Shown piece by piece: positions 1 through 12,200 of a stretch of 64,000 nucleotides of DNA. A program made the translations under genes and the position numbers. The DNA lies in contig CM043865.1 of NCBI GenBank assembly GCA_023846275.1, positions 29,059,912 through 29,123,911 on the forward strand, in the 5' to 3' direction. A model generated the notes under the pieces. That model saw nothing but the letters and a program-made list of their open reading frames with translations. It made no database searches and was not told the DNA's origin. This stretch comes from Vanilla planifolia (taxonomy: Eukaryota; Streptophyta; Magnoliopsida; Asparagales; Orchidaceae). Within the stretch, counting starts at the first letter, position 1. The number at the start of each line of letters is the position of its first letter.

Positions 1-1991
1 GAAAACTTCATAACCTCACCGGAGTTATAGGTGTGACGCAAGACCCGACTAAACGAATCCAATAATATGATGAACAGAGCCGGCGAAAGGGGTTCCCCTT
101 GACGAACGCCACATCACGGCTGAAAAAAACCTTTAGGAGAGCCATTTACAAGGACAGATAACTAGGTGGAATTGAGTACATTGCTTATGAGGGTGCAGAG
201 ATGGTCATTGAAGCCACGGGCCCGAAGGACAGCGCGCAAGAAATCCCAGTTAACACTGTCAAAAGCAGACTTAAAGTCGATTTTGAGAAGGAGATTCCGG
301 TCTTTGCGTCGTCTGTTGATCCGGGTTAACATCTCCTGAACCAGCAACAGGTTGTCGGTGATATTCCTCCCCTTGACAAAGGCGGACTGCTGGGCGGAGA
401 TGAGCCCAGGAAGCAAAGGGGCAAGTCTGGAGAAGAGCAGTTTGGTAAACAGTTTGCTACCCACGTTGCATAAAGCGATTGGGCGAAAGTCATTTGGGGA
501 GGAGGCAGCCGGGGACTTGGGGATCAAGCAAAGCCACGCCGCGCCAAGGGCTTTAGGGATAGCAGTACCAGATAGGAAGTCGTTGCAGGCGTCGACCAAA
601 TCCTGAGCCAAGAGCAACCAACATTGCTTGAAGAATTTGACCGTGAAGCCATCCGGTCCAGGAGCACTCGAATCCGCCATGGCCGATAGAACCCCAAACA
701 GCTCAAGGGCGTCCGTTGGCCGAGTAAGACTCGCATTCTGGGCCGGTGAGATGGAGTGCGGCGAGTGCGACAAAATGGAGTCAACGGCAGAATTGCAGAT
801 TGGTCTGTCTTTGTACAAATTACAGAAGTGGGAGACGAGAAATTGATCCAGTTCCACCCCTTCCGACCAAGACCCGTCCGGCTTGATCAGCTTGTGGATG
901 CCAAGGGAATGCTGCTTCATCTTAACCGTGGCATGAAAAAAATTGGTGTTGGCGTCACCCTCGTTGAGCCAACGCAGCCCTGCCTTTTGACGCCAGTACT
1001 CCTCCTCTGCTTTCAGGCGCAACTGCAGGGACCTGTAAGCAGAATCGAGCCTAGCCGCATTTATCGAGTTGGGGCATGAGTCAAGAGCTGCTTCAGCATC
1101 CTGAACCTCCTGCTCCGACTGGTTCTTCCTTTCAAAGATGTTACCAAAGGCAATCCTGTTCCAGGACTTGAGCTCTGCTTTTAGTCGAGCCAGCTTACCA
1201 GCAAGTTTGAACATCCCGGAGGCGGCGATTGGGGCAGACCACGAAGTCTTAACCAACTCCGCGAAGTCAGGGTGTTGCAGCCAGATGTTGAGGAAGCGAA
1301 ACGGCCTCGCCCCGGAGGGGCGTGGAGACAGAACGTGGAAGAGCAAAGGTGCATGGTCGGATGTTGTCCGCGGGAGGGTCTCGATTTTCCCATTAGGAAA
1401 GACATCGAGCCAGCGGTCATTACAGAGGAAATAGTCCAATTTCTTGAGCCTAATCCTGCCCCGGCATTTGCCCATCCAGGAGAAAGGGCTACCAGTAGTG
1501 GGTGGGATGTGAAGATTGGCCGCTCTGCTGTCGAAACGCGCCGTCCCCGACTGTTCATCCGCGCGCAGGGTAACGTTGAAATCCCCACCAATGCACCAGG
1601 GATAGCAACCAACGTCGAGCTTTGTTCCTTCTAAGAATAGCCACAGCTCCCTGCGCTGAATGTAATTATGCTTACCATATACAGCAGTGACAAAAACTGG
1701 GCCGGCCGAAGCCCCAAGAATGGATAGTTGCATCGTAACTGCTTGATCCGACCCACGGATGACCGATAAGCGGCACCGGGATGACCAAAGCAGCCAAATT
1801 TTCCCTGACGAGGCACTCAACCCATCTTGCAATCCAATTTGTGAACAAATGAGCGGGATGCGATCCTCCCCGACTAAAGGTTCCATCAGGGCAATAAGAT
1901 CTAACTGGTTTGACCGGACGAGTTGGCGAAGCCTCCCGATGGTAGCCAGGTTACCCACGCCCCTGGCATTCCAAAAGAGGATATTATGCAT
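1..1991 (-). pseudogene. LINE ORF2 fragment: AP endonuclease and N-terminal reverse transcriptase
   Basis: The start codon at 1989-1991 overlaps the ORF1 stop. The product opens with the APE-type endonuclease signature (NILFWNARGVGN), then LMEP with the catalytic Glu, GGDFNVTLRADE, and TTSDHAPLLF with the SDH triad, followed by the reverse transcriptase fingers (FRPIALCNVGSK, SAFVKGRNITDN, KIDFKSAFDSVNW). The frame reaches a TAG at 162-164. Beyond it the same frame still reads RT motif sequence (CGVRQGEPLSPALF) but with a TGA at 114-116, and then leaves the window before the YADD box. These two nonsense codons make it a pseudogene. Family-level assignment is secure; activity is excluded as it stands. 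Confidence 0.93.
1984..1991 (-). promoter_or_regulatory. 8-nt ORF1/ORF2 overlap (ATGCATAA)
   Basis: On the minus strand the ORF2 start ATG (1989-1991) and the ORF1 stop TAA (1984-1986) are packed in ATGCATAA, with ORF2 in a different frame. The other LINE in the window has ATGATTAA at the same junction. Such an overlap is suited to termination-reinitiation translation of ORF2; that mechanism is inferred. Confidence 0.75.
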
Positions 1992-2915
1992 TAATCTTCG
2001 GAGGCGGTTTCGCGCCCGCCGCACTTTGAGTACATGGTGGAGACGAAATCACCGAATTAGTCCTATTTTTAGATTTCTTAATCTTGGTTTTGACTGAGGC
2101 CAGCGGCGAAAAATCCACCTGTGGGCTAAGGTCATCCGTGTTGTCATTAGATCGCGAGCTGGAAACAGTGATGCTGATGATTTTTGGAGGGGGTAATTCC
2201 ACTGGGCTGTGCTCATTGGGGGGAAAAAACCATCCAGCACGCGGAACAGTCGAGGAAGCAGAGTCATCCGCCAAACCATGGGTCGTTGAGGACGGGGAGA
2301 AAATTGGCTCGGGCCCGCAGTTCTTTTGCAGCTCAAGTTGCAGCGCTAGCAAGCTGGGAACCGGATCGCCCTCTTTTGCATTTAATTCCACGGGAACAGT
2401 ATGAGGCTGCATAACAACCGGTTCACAATCTTTCAATGCTTCCCTAGGGGAGGCTAAGTGAGTCGGGGAATTAGACCGGGCGCGAAACCGGTTCAGCCCC
2501 ACAGATGGAGGACTGCCGGTTGGACCGCAAAGCGCCGACCTGGTAGATATAATACCATTATCAAAAACCCTGTTCTGACTCCGGGGAGAAGGACAGGAAG
2601 ATTTGGGCTGCGATACGGGCGGCGATTTGGGCGGTGACTTGGTAGAGGAGCATTGCCCCTTTTCCAAGTATATTTTCTTCGGCGTGGGGCCGGCAGAGCG
2701 TGGAGAAGGAAGAGCCAGTTTTTTACCTTTATCAGCCTGGACCGGTTTGCCGTGGACGGGACGATTCCTGCAGTTCTCCTTGGAATGTCCAATGGTCAAG
2801 CATTGGGGGCAGTAGTATGGAAGATTATCGTAAGAGATAGCTTGCCAGAAACCGCCGGTTTGAACACCAGTGTAGGCGGAGATACGAATCTGCGCCTTTG
2901 GATCCTGCCGAAGTT
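1984..2915 (-). pseudogene. LINE ORF1 C-terminal part with CCHC zinc knuckle
   Basis: This is the C-terminal part of the LINE nucleic-acid-binding protein. Near the upper end it shows the end of the DUF4283-type domain (GGFWQAISYDNLPYYC) and a CCHC zinc knuckle, C-x2-C-x4-H-x4-C, around 2765-2815, followed by a Ser/Pro-rich, poorly conserved tail and a lysine-rich end. The stop TAA at 1984-1986 lies inside the ORF2 start region (ATGCATAA). Everything upstream of about 2915 is missing, including the start codon and most of DUF4283, in contrast to the second LINE, which keeps them. It is a fragment, not a host gene. Confidence 0.88.
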
Positions 2916-4421
2916 ATAATGTGGGATTTTTAGTCCCACACTGCAAAATGGAAATCGGTACATTGCTTTATAAAGAATTTCCGCCCTTTGACTTTCGAGC
3001 CACTTTGGGGCCGGCTCCCCCCTTCTTTGACAAGGACTTAATCACCTGGTTCGGGTTGACTTAGTCAAGCACTGTTCATTGACCTTTGACCGCGCTACAG
3101 TTTGACCTAGCCGAGCTCCTCTCCGCGGGCTTTGCTTAGCCAGGCACTGTTGATTTGACCGTTGACCAACGCTAGCCAAGCTTCTCTCGGCGGGCTATGG
3201 GCGGGCTTGGTTCGCCCTTTTCGGGTCAACCATAAATTTTATTTTTAAATGAAAATTTTAATTTCTAAAAGACCTGGACGGGCTGTTTTCGCGCCGGGTC
3301 AACCCGCCCAATGCTACAGTACATTTTCCCGAGACTTCGGCTGTTTTAGGGTATTTTTGACGAATTTTTTAGCCAAAGATTTGAATATAAGTGTATAAAA
3401 ATAATTTTATATTCTTATAGCATTATAAGTTAATTAAGTGGCTATGAAAAGAAATTCGTAGAAAACGATTCCAAAATAATATTAAAAAATCAAATACCCA
3501 TCTCTATATATTTTGTCAAATATGCTTGGCCCAAAAATCAAAATTCATTATTAAATAATTTTATAATATTTTTAAATATTAATACTACTAGTGTGCCTCA
3601 TAATCTCAAAGTTTGGACATATCAAATTCAAGAAAAATAAAAAGAAATTCAATTATAAAAAATCTTGCGCATGTCTCAAAATTCCTTGAAGTATGTCATG
3701 ACCTCAAGGCCCTTAGAGACCATTATTTTAGACATCTAAAATACATGACTTGATTTAATTAATTAGTAATAATTTTACTTAAAATCAAGCCCAAATAAAA
3801 TATACATATTTATGCTTGACTCATCAAACACAATGGTGTAACAGTCACCAAAGTCAAGCTTGACCTAATTTGGTTATGACTGTGTTCTAACTTGAGACTT
3901 GCAATTGCCTGCTCAGGCTTGATTAGTCCGAGCACTTTACACTTATGCAACAAGTTAGGATATAACGAAATTTTTTTAAAAAATTTTAATTATGAAAATT
4001 TTAATATAATTATTTTTTAAAATTTAATTAAGATTTAGCAACCAACATAACATGGAATTTGATAAAGAAATATAAGAAGAATTTAACCAAAAAAAGGGTT
4101 GTATGATTAAAAAATAGAATCCTATTTGTTTATTAAGTCAAAAAAAATGATTTAATAATTTGATACTTAAATATGATTTAAAATTAATACAAAAAGAGAG
4201 TGTCTTAAAAACAATAAATTAATATTCTATTTTATAGTAAAAAACTTATCAAAGTTGATTTATATATTTTAAATTATTAAAGCTTGTTGAATACTTAAGA
4301 TGTTTTGAAAACTACTAATTCATCAACTTTAAAGATGTATGACTTATTCATTAAAAACTATACCTGATTCATAAAATGTTAAATATTTATGTCTTAAATC
4401 ATCAAACACAAAGGTGACCTA
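2916..4421. other. Intergenic DNA; GC-rich patch then AT-rich
   Basis: I see no coding region here. A short hairpin (GTGGGA at 2921-2926 against TCCCAC at 2934-2939) sits at the LINE boundary. It is followed by a GC-rich patch up to about 3330 that contains an imperfect internal duplication (separate entry), then AT-rich DNA. The sharp change of composition at about 3330 suggests that 2916-3330 is a fragment of an unidentified repeat. Confidence 0.5.
3058..3199. repeat. Imperfect tandem duplication, about 70 bp unit
   Basis: Two adjacent units share the order TTAG-CA-GCACTGTT, ATT-GACC, TTGACC, GCTA, AGCT-CTCTC, GCGGGCT. Unit one is about 3058-3133 and unit two about 3134-3199. Several GGTCAA/TTGACC words recur inside and after the pair. 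It lies in the GC-rich patch beside the truncated LINE. The family is not recognised. Confidence 0.6.
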
Positions 4422-5770
4422 ATAAAAGCAAGATTAGTTGTAAAAAATTATAATCAAATTGAAGACAGATATAAAAGAAACATTTTCACCTATTGTAAGG
4501 TTTAAAGCAATAAGAATTTTGTCAGCTTATACTTATTACATGAACCTTAAACTATACCAAATAGATGTTAAAAATACTTTTTTAAATGGTTATACAAATA
4601 AAGTTTATGTAGAATAACTCTTATGGTTTGAATTATATGATAAAATAAATCATATATATAAATTAAATAAACTTTATATGAACTTAAGCAAGCACCTATA
4701 GTATGGTATAATAGACTATATAGTTTTCTAGTTTCAAATGATTTTATAAGAGAAAAAATAGATAACATATTGTTTATTAAAAATAAAAAAAATATTAATT
4801 TATATGTCAGATATATATAGATGGCATAGCGTTTCGAACTAACAATGAAAAATTGTTTAAGAATTTTTCTAATCTAATAAAAAATGAATTTAAAATGAGC
4901 TTAATGGAAGAGTTAACATTCTTTTTCGGTCTTCAAATTAAATAAACTAAAAATAGATTTTTTATATAACAAACTAAATATAATTTAGAATTATTAAAGA
5001 AATACAATTTCATGAATGCTAAAAAAACTTAGAAATACACTTATGACTATCAACATATATTTAGATAAAGATAAAAAAATCAATAGATACTAAAATGTAT
5101 AGAGGTTTAATTAGCTCACTTATATGCCTTACAACAATTAAGGCTGGTATACTTTGTGGTGCTTATTTATATGCTCAATTTCAAACCTGTTTCAAAGAAT
5201 CTCATTTAATAGTTGTAAAATATATATTTAGATATATAGCTATAATAAGTAAACTAAAATTTTGGTATCTAAAAGAAGATTTAAATTTTCAATTAAAATT
5301 ATTCTAAGATATAGATTTTGTTAGAAATATAATTGATAAAAAAAAACACAAGTAGTATAGGCTAATTTTTAAGAAATTTTCTCATTTTATAAAGTAGTAA
5401 GAAACAAACTTGTATTATACTATCTATTATAGAATTAGAATATATAGTTATAAGTAGTATAGTACAAGTTTTATGGATCAAATAATAACTTAGATATTAT
5501 AGTATTACACTAAGACAAATTCTCATTTATTATGACATTTCAAGTGTAATAAGTTTAAATAAAAATATAACTAATTATTCTAGAGTTATAGATATTAGAT
5601 ATTATTTTATAAGAGAGCATATTAAACTTAATCATATTTTATTAAAATATATGTTTACTAATGATCACTTAGTTGATATTTTTATAAAATCTTTTGATTA
5701 TGAGTAATTTACAAAACTTAGATTAAGTTTAGAAGTTTAAATCCATTTGAGTGATAACAAAAAGAGGGAG
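4422..5770 (+). mobile_element. Decayed Ty1/copia pol fragment (RT to RNase H)
   Basis: Conceptual reading on the plus strand, with many stops and small frameshifts, gives recognisable copia reverse transcriptase blocks: ARLVVKNYNQ near 4425, ETFSPIVRFKAIRIL near 4480, then the YQIDVKNTFLNGY block at 4555-4595. RNase H follows: YRGLISSL at 5098, KESHLIVVKYIFRY near 5200, and LVDIFIKSFDY near 5670. A purine-rich tract at 5759-5772, just after the end of pol, looks like a polypurine tract. No complete ORF remains and I could not delimit LTRs, so this is an old fragment. Decay has made it as AT-rich as its surroundings. Confidence 0.85.
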
Positions 5771-7699
5771 AATAAAATTGACATAGATTAAATAATAAAA
5801 GCATAAATTAGAGATTTTGTTATCATCAAAAGAAAGAGATTATTATGATATTAAAATCTAATTATGATACTTTATTTAATGATAACAAACTATAAATATT
5901 TTTAATGAATTTAATTTAGTAAATTTTTAAATTCTAAATAGTCGATGCTCGAATTCATAAGAGAATTTAAAGAAGAAGAAGATGAGTAAAAATAAAATAT
6001 CATGAAAATCATCTTGATTGAAGTGACAAACCACCAAGAGAGATATTTTGAATTTTATTTTAGGTATTTTAATTTTACTTCAATTAGAATATTAATCTTG
6101 ATTGTAATATTTATTACAAAATATTAAAATTAAATTTATTTATCTTAGAAAAAATATTAGGTTTCTAAATTTTGATTTATCTTTCTTTATTATTTTAATC
6201 ATCAATTTATCTTAATTATATATTTAAAATATTTAATTAATCTGCTACAAAAACGATGTTATAATATTAATTAATTTGCAAAAAAATTAAATTATTGCAC
6301 TTATTAAACTGTTTGTTACAATATAACTTTAGGTTAATGAATTGGTGAGTTATCAGTGTCGTAATAAATCTCAAATGCACTATCGTGTTTTGGATAGGTC
6401 ATCAATCTAGCATTCATAGATTAGTCTAATGCATCACTAGTCGTATGAGTCATAACCTCTCGAGTGAACCAAGGGGGAGCCAACCTCGAATAGGCTACCT
6501 TAAGCGATAACACAAACTTATAAAAGCAACATTTTTAAGTTCTGCTTTACTATGTGGGACTAAAACTCCATCTTGCTTTTGTGTGCATGTTTATGAATTA
6601 TGAGAAGTAACTACGACTATATGATCATGGCATCATTCGTCTTTTTATTATACCTTATTATGTCATTCGTTCGATCTCGCCATTTAGCGATCGCATGGCC
6701 TATATTTATTCCATATATAAGATCTAAATCCAATCATCCAATCATAATTCTGATATAGCATTTCTAATCAAATCTAATTTCTAAATGATGCTAAGTGAAT
6801 CTCATTCGTCTGATCACATAGTTTTTGTAATCGAACGATACCAGAGCATTATGATCGAATAGCTCCCAGCAACGACTATTTTATCTATTATTTCAAGCAA
6901 TTGGGGATATTTTTTAAATATTAATTTTCTAATAAAAAATTACAAAAGTTGAAGAAATTTAATGACTAAATTGAGTGTTTAGTAAATATTTTTAGTTGTT
7001 ATAATATGTCTATAAATAAAAAAACACAACAAAAATTAGTAGATGAAAACATTTACAAAATTCTGAAAAAAATTTCTCAAGTCACGACCTGGAAGCAATT
7101 CGCATCCATTGCTAATTCTCACCTCTTTACATTATCCATTTCTTCAATAAACTCCAAATTTTCTTATTCATCTTTCAATTAACTAAACTCTCATTTTATC
7201 ATTTTTTTAGTTCATTAAATTAAAATAATTGTACCTTGTTGAGTTTTTTGTCAAGCATAAAAATTTGTTTGCAAAAATTTTATTATCATTTTTTTCTCTT
7301 TTTTAATTCTATTTTGTTATAATACCATTGTAACTTATTTTTATTTTCTTGTTAAGATAGTTTAGCCAATCCATCTTTTAACAAAATGACTATATAGTTA
7401 CTTTTTGTGCTTGTTAGGGGTGGAAGTAAGCTTGATTTTAAGTCCAATCACCTACAAATCGTTTATGTACACATTTAAATTTTTGTACCTTATTTTTTCA
7501 TAATTTCTCAAATTTTAATTATTAAAATAAAAATTAAAGTATTTTTAAGAAATTTTTTTGTTCTAATAATTCACTCATCTTTTACTGAATTACATTTCAA
7601 ACTCCATGATTGACTATGTTTTGGAGAAAGTGTTAATTTTGAGTCAAGATAAGACGTTATAAAGAAACAATCCATGAATTTACTTCTACAAAAAGTTAG
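5771..7699. other. AT-rich intergenic DNA without recognised feature
   Basis: The first few hundred bases may be the 3' LTR of the copia remnant that ends at 5770, but I could not find a matching copy. A less AT-rich stretch at about 6340-6860 has no ORF or motif that I recognise. The rest is AT-rich and non-coding. Confidence 0.45.

Positions 7700-7700
<1 letters not shown>

Positions 7701-7794
<94 letters not shown>
7701..7794. repeat. (TA)n microsatellite, about 94 bp
   Basis: An uninterrupted alternating TA run directly precedes a 213-bp tandem duplication. It is the longest pure microsatellite in the window. Confidence 0.98.
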
Positions 7795-7795
<1 letters not shown>

Positions 7796-7805
7796 CTCAA
7801 TAAAA

Positions 7806-8228
7806 ATTATAAATATTATATTATGAAGCTTAATTGCAATTAATTATGACAATTTGCAAGCATTCATTTGCTTACTTTTAATAAAAAAACAATGATGAAT
7901 TCAATCTAAAACTTAAGCATACAATAGTTGCAAATTAATTTGAAATATACTATTTCTCTTCATGCAAATTAATTTTAACATTAATTTTAGAGTACTTTAT
8001 CCTTAAAATGACATGCAAATTATAAATACTATACTATGAAGCTTAATTGGAATTAATTACCACAATTTGTAAGCGTTCATTTGCTTACTTTTGATACAAA
8101 AAAATATGATAAATTCAATCTAAAACTTAAGCTTACAATAATTGCAAATAAATATGAAATATATTGTTGCTTTCTATGCAAGTTAATTTTTAACATTAAT
8201 TTCAGAATATTTTATCCATAAAATCTCA
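7806..8228. repeat. 213-bp direct tandem duplication
   Basis: Two head-to-tail copies (7806-8018 and 8019-8228) share long blocks such as TATGAAGCTTAATTG, ATTCATTTGCTTACTTTT and ATTCAATCTAAAACTTAAGC, with scattered substitutions. The sequence is AT-rich and non-coding. The divergence between copies suggests an old local duplication next to the TA tract. Confidence 0.85.
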
Positions 8229-8427
8229 TGTTTGAATCTCTATTGATCATTCATGACAAATTAAAATAATTACAATAATAATATCTTGTTTTGTAATATT
8301 AATGGAAAGATGATAGGTTAGTAAAACTTTAAAAAAAGGGATGATTGTTATTTATCACACACAAGTGTGAGTTTTCTTTAGTTTTTCTTTTCCCTTTTTT
8401 CACAATTTGTATTTTTAGCACCAAATT

Positions 8428-8487
8428 CTTAAAACTTTATCAAAAGCATTCAAATATCTTAAAACTTTATCAAAAGCTTTCAAAAGC
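8428..8487. repeat. 30-bp tandem duplication
   Basis: CTTAAAACTTTATCAAAAGC occurs twice at exactly 30-bp spacing (8428 and 8458), with the intervening bases partly conserved. It lies in the region upstream of the methylesterase gene. Confidence 0.85.
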
Positions 8488-8717
8488 ATACTCCTTTCTA
8501 TAAAAATTTGTAACCATTTTTATTTTTCGTACAAAAAAAGTAATTTCAAAACTTTGCGCTTAATATAGTCAATTAAATCCTAATTTAAAAATGATTTTTT
8601 ATTTATTTATTTATACGTGTCAGGGATATGCCCAACTTTACTAAATCACATAATCCAAAAATAAAGAATTAAAATAATATTCGACGGCCACATGTTCCCA
8701 CCTCAATTCAACCGATC

Positions 8718-8723
8718 CACGTG
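8718..8723. promoter_or_regulatory. G-box (CACGTG) upstream of methylesterase gene
   Basis: CACGTG within CCACGTGG is the classical binding site of plant bZIP and bHLH factors (light, ABA and jasmonate responses). Its position about 0.5 kb before the ATG is plausible for a promoter element. Function here is inferred from the motif only. Confidence 0.4.
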
Positions 8724-9231
8724 GAGCCGTCATGCATTCGTCTCCTCCAACTGCCTGCAAGCTTTTCTTCATAAAGTTATTATTATTATTTTTAATTTAT
8801 TATTTACATGTTGCGCATTTTCCATTTTATTATTCCTCCATTCAACGAGTTTTCACATGCATATCTACATCGAATGCAGCAGGCCAATTAAGGCGTCATT
8901 AATGCAATCAATAGTAGGTCAAATAAGAAATTTGCTGGATAGAGCTGCAAGCTTCTTCGCTATTAGTTGGATCTTTCTCGCCCTGCTGATTTCTATCATT
9001 TGTTTGCGTTTGTTTGGAATTCGCTTGGTTTGAATCCGTTTTCAGGTCATGGTTGTCCTCAATATTTCGTTGCTCTGCTATTTGTTTAAGCATCTGATTC
9101 ATGATCGTATTAAACCCTTTGTTTTCTTCTCCGTTTGACAGAATAGGTTTTGCGATCTTGCTAAGCTTTGGTATCAGCTCACTAAGAAGTATCGAGGGGG
9201 TTTTGTAAAAGGTCGCTGTGCCATTTGACTG

Positions 9232-12200
9232 ATGGGCAACGCACTGGGGTGCATTCCAAGGAAGGAGTTTAGAGGAGGCACTGGTTCCCGGAGCAAGATG
9301 AGCTCGCGGCCTCGGAGGAAAATGTCGACAGAGGAGGATCTGTTGCATAGGCAGGCTCTTGCCATGGCCATCCAGCAGCACCATCTCTCACAGAGGTTTG
9401 ATGGATCAATGTCGAGACGGATCGGGTCCATTAGCTCCCGCAAACAAACACCTTCTAGCTCTTTCAGAAAGCAGGTATAGTTTCATGGAAACGTGCCACT
9501 CACTCATTACTCGCACTACGTTTGCATGATGATTTTTCAGCTTTTTCCTCTTGATTGAACTGTTCTACAAAGTCTTTAGTGATAGTAAAGATAAGCTGTC
9601 CTAGTGTCGAGCGTGCTGCTATGTTTCTTGATTGAAAATATGTAGTTAGGACATTTGACGAAGAAGTGATGTACTGATAAGTGGCAGTGTCCTCACAATT
9701 TCCTGGGTATCGTGTTACTGATTCATTGTTGAAGCCATTTCTTTCTTAATAAAACACATAGCACAGTCAAACATTAGATGGCTACATAGGTCTTATATTC
9801 TTCTCGTGTAACTACAATCAATTTGTCATCCATGCTGAATAATGATGGCCAAGTATGTCTTATGGCAAATTTGTTTGAAAAGAGTGGAAAGAGAAAATCT
9901 ACCAGAAGTAGCATGGCTATTTCATAGAAATGAACTTGCACAAATTGAAACAACATATCAAAAACACACTCCACAAGCATAAATGTGGGCATAATATACA
10001 CTAATTCTACCCAAATGATTACCATACAGCTAAGGATGACGACAACCATGCTTGTTAAATTTTATATGGAAGCAATTTATGTCTCAATTTTGTTAGCCAC
10101 TTAAGTAGAATTTGTTATTTAACAATATGTAGCATAATAATTAAGGCGAGGAATTTGGTTAATTGTAATTTTTAGTCTATACAACTTTCTCATTGAAGAA
10201 GTTACTTCCTTCTCATATTTAGCGCCCATTTCAAAATGTCACCTTACCTAAAGAGTAATTCAAGGAAAAATAGTGATCTTACTAAATAAATGACAAAAAG
10301 CTGCCCAAGGCATTAAGAGCCTGCAAATTTCATGGTCCATGTAGGATTCTTGCACACACCAGCATAAAGCATAACCTAATGTTTGCACTCAGTTCCATCC
10401 TCTGGAAAAATCTCATATTAATGAATGCATGAAGCTCCTTACATTTAAGGTTGTGGAGAATGGTTCATATGGGATTGCAGTATAGAGGTATTCAGAGTCA
10501 TGACTTGCTGATTACAATGAAGACAAACTAACCATTACTACTGGCCTTCCCATAGTACACTCTGTGTTCTTTTCGTAAATAACTTAGTCAGTTGTGTTTG
10601 TTGAATCAGTATTCTCTATTTAAACATTCAGAAAAATGTCACTTCTCTAGTTGCTTACCATCTTACTGCTGTTTCGCTTGGACGGATAGTCAGAAACTTC
10701 TCTCATTGTAGGTGCCCATCGTTCTTGACAAACTTGAAACAAAGCGAATTGTCCTGGTTCATGGGGAAGGTTTTGGAGCTTGGTGTTGGTATAAAATTAT
10801 ACCTCTTCTGGAGGATGCCGGACTTCATCCTGTTGCTCTGGATATGGCAAGCTCTGGTATGGATCATACTGATATACACGGTATACTGTCTTTGGCAGAT
10901 TATTCAAAACCTCTTATAGACTACTTGCAAAACCTACCAGAAGATGAGAAGGTGAAAGAATTTTTGGATACATATCACTGTCATTACTTTGTTTTAGAAG
11001 CTCCTCTTCCTGCAGTTAAATAACACAACTAAGATCATTTTACAGGTTATTTTGGTTGGTCACAGCTGTGGGGGTGCAAGCATATCATATGCTCTAGAAT
11101 GTTGCCCAAAGAAGATCAGCAAGGCAATTTACGTTAGTGCTACAATGGTATTGGGGGAACAGACACCTTTTGATGTGTTTGCCAAGGAAGTAAGCATTGA
11201 TTCATCATCTTCTGATGATTGTTCTTGTGGAAACAGACTTGGCAATAAGATCTTTCTGTCCGATTTTTGAGTGATTTAATTTATCATCTAACGGCAACAG
11301 TGCAGTCTTTATGGAAGTGTTACCAATGCATGTGTTAATGGTTGGGGTACTGTTTTAATATTAAAGGAACTAATAAGAGAGGATTAATACTTGTCCCACT
11401 CATTTTGGAAATAAAACAAGTGAAACAGTATGAGCAACACCAAAGAATAAACGAGAAAGAAAAGAATTTTGGATTATTGCGTTCATTATTACTATTTGTT
11501 TGATAAACAGGTTGTACTTGAATATAGGTTGAGCTTATGACTTGTTCTTCATAATACATGGACTGCACATTAATGTGCAACTTGATTACACTTGCATTTA
11601 TTTTCCTGATTATTATTGTCAATGTAATAAATAATATGTAAACATTGTTTACATTTTTGTACCTTTGTCAACTCAAATTATACTTTTACCTAAAATTAAG
11701 AATTTCTGATTTCTAATAGAAGTTTTGAAATTTCAGCTTGCATCTGCAGAAGGTTTCATGCAAGACTCTCCACTTCTAATGTATGATAACGGAAAAGAAA
11801 AACCTCCAACAGGGCTCATGTTTGATAAAGAACTACTCAAGGGACTTTATTTCAATCAGAGTTCATCCAAGGTTAGCTACGGCGTCTTTTTTATCCAACA
11901 TAAAAGTAATCTAAATGTCTTCCTTAAGAAGCTCCTTTCATTTCATTCTATTAAATTTCCTTAAATGGCATGAACTTTATGTCTATGATGGAATCCTTCT
12001 GAACTATTTGCCATGATGTTGTTCACTTGTAAATGGAGGAGAGTGTAGAGTAATACTAAAGGATGGACTAATAGCATTATTTCTATTTCGATGTGATCAT
12101 TGATGAATCTATAGATTTGATCAAATACATTTTTATTCCTTTACCAATTGTTCTTCTTTTTTGGATTCTATGTTGATGTTAAGCACATGTAGCACAAATG

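Larger units (their letters stand above)
1..2915 (-). mobile_element. 5'-truncated plant L1-type LINE (3' end beyond window)
   Basis: This is a non-LTR retrotransposon read on the minus strand, with its 3' half cut off by the window start. It carries ORF2 (endonuclease plus start of reverse transcriptase) and the C-terminal two thirds of ORF1. Homology with the better preserved LINE at 29.7-34.8 kb stops near 2915, just after an in-frame TAA at 2914-2916, so the copy looks 5'-truncated on insertion, as LINEs usually are. ORF1 and ORF2 overlap by 8 nt. Two in-frame stops in ORF2 (162-164 and 114-116) show that it is dead. Its base composition is clearly richer in G+C than the flanking AT-rich DNA. 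Confidence 0.93.
8229..9231 (+). other. Upstream region of the methylesterase gene
   Basis: This contains the presumed promoter and 5' UTR. It is AT-rich up to about 8680 and then closer to genic composition. A palindromic G-box core (CACGTG at 8718-8723, in the context CCACGTGG) stands about 510 bp before the start codon. I cannot place the transcription start. Confidence 0.45.

Noticed and set aside
2921..2939. Small hairpin GTGGGA/TCCCAC as a regulatory RNA element
   Set aside because: A 6-bp stem is too short to support a claim in a plant intergenic region.
8908..9384. 158-codon reverse ORF over the methylesterase upstream region and exon 1
   Set aside because: It is antisense to a well-supported exon, shows no recognisable domain, and its Gln/Asn-rich part comes from pyrimidine-rich 5' UTR sequence.
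10952..11023. Continuous reading of methylesterase exon 2 to the TAA after 11000
   Set aside because: It replaces the conserved VILVGHS elbow by unrelated residues; the splice 10951/11046 restores the family sequence in frame.
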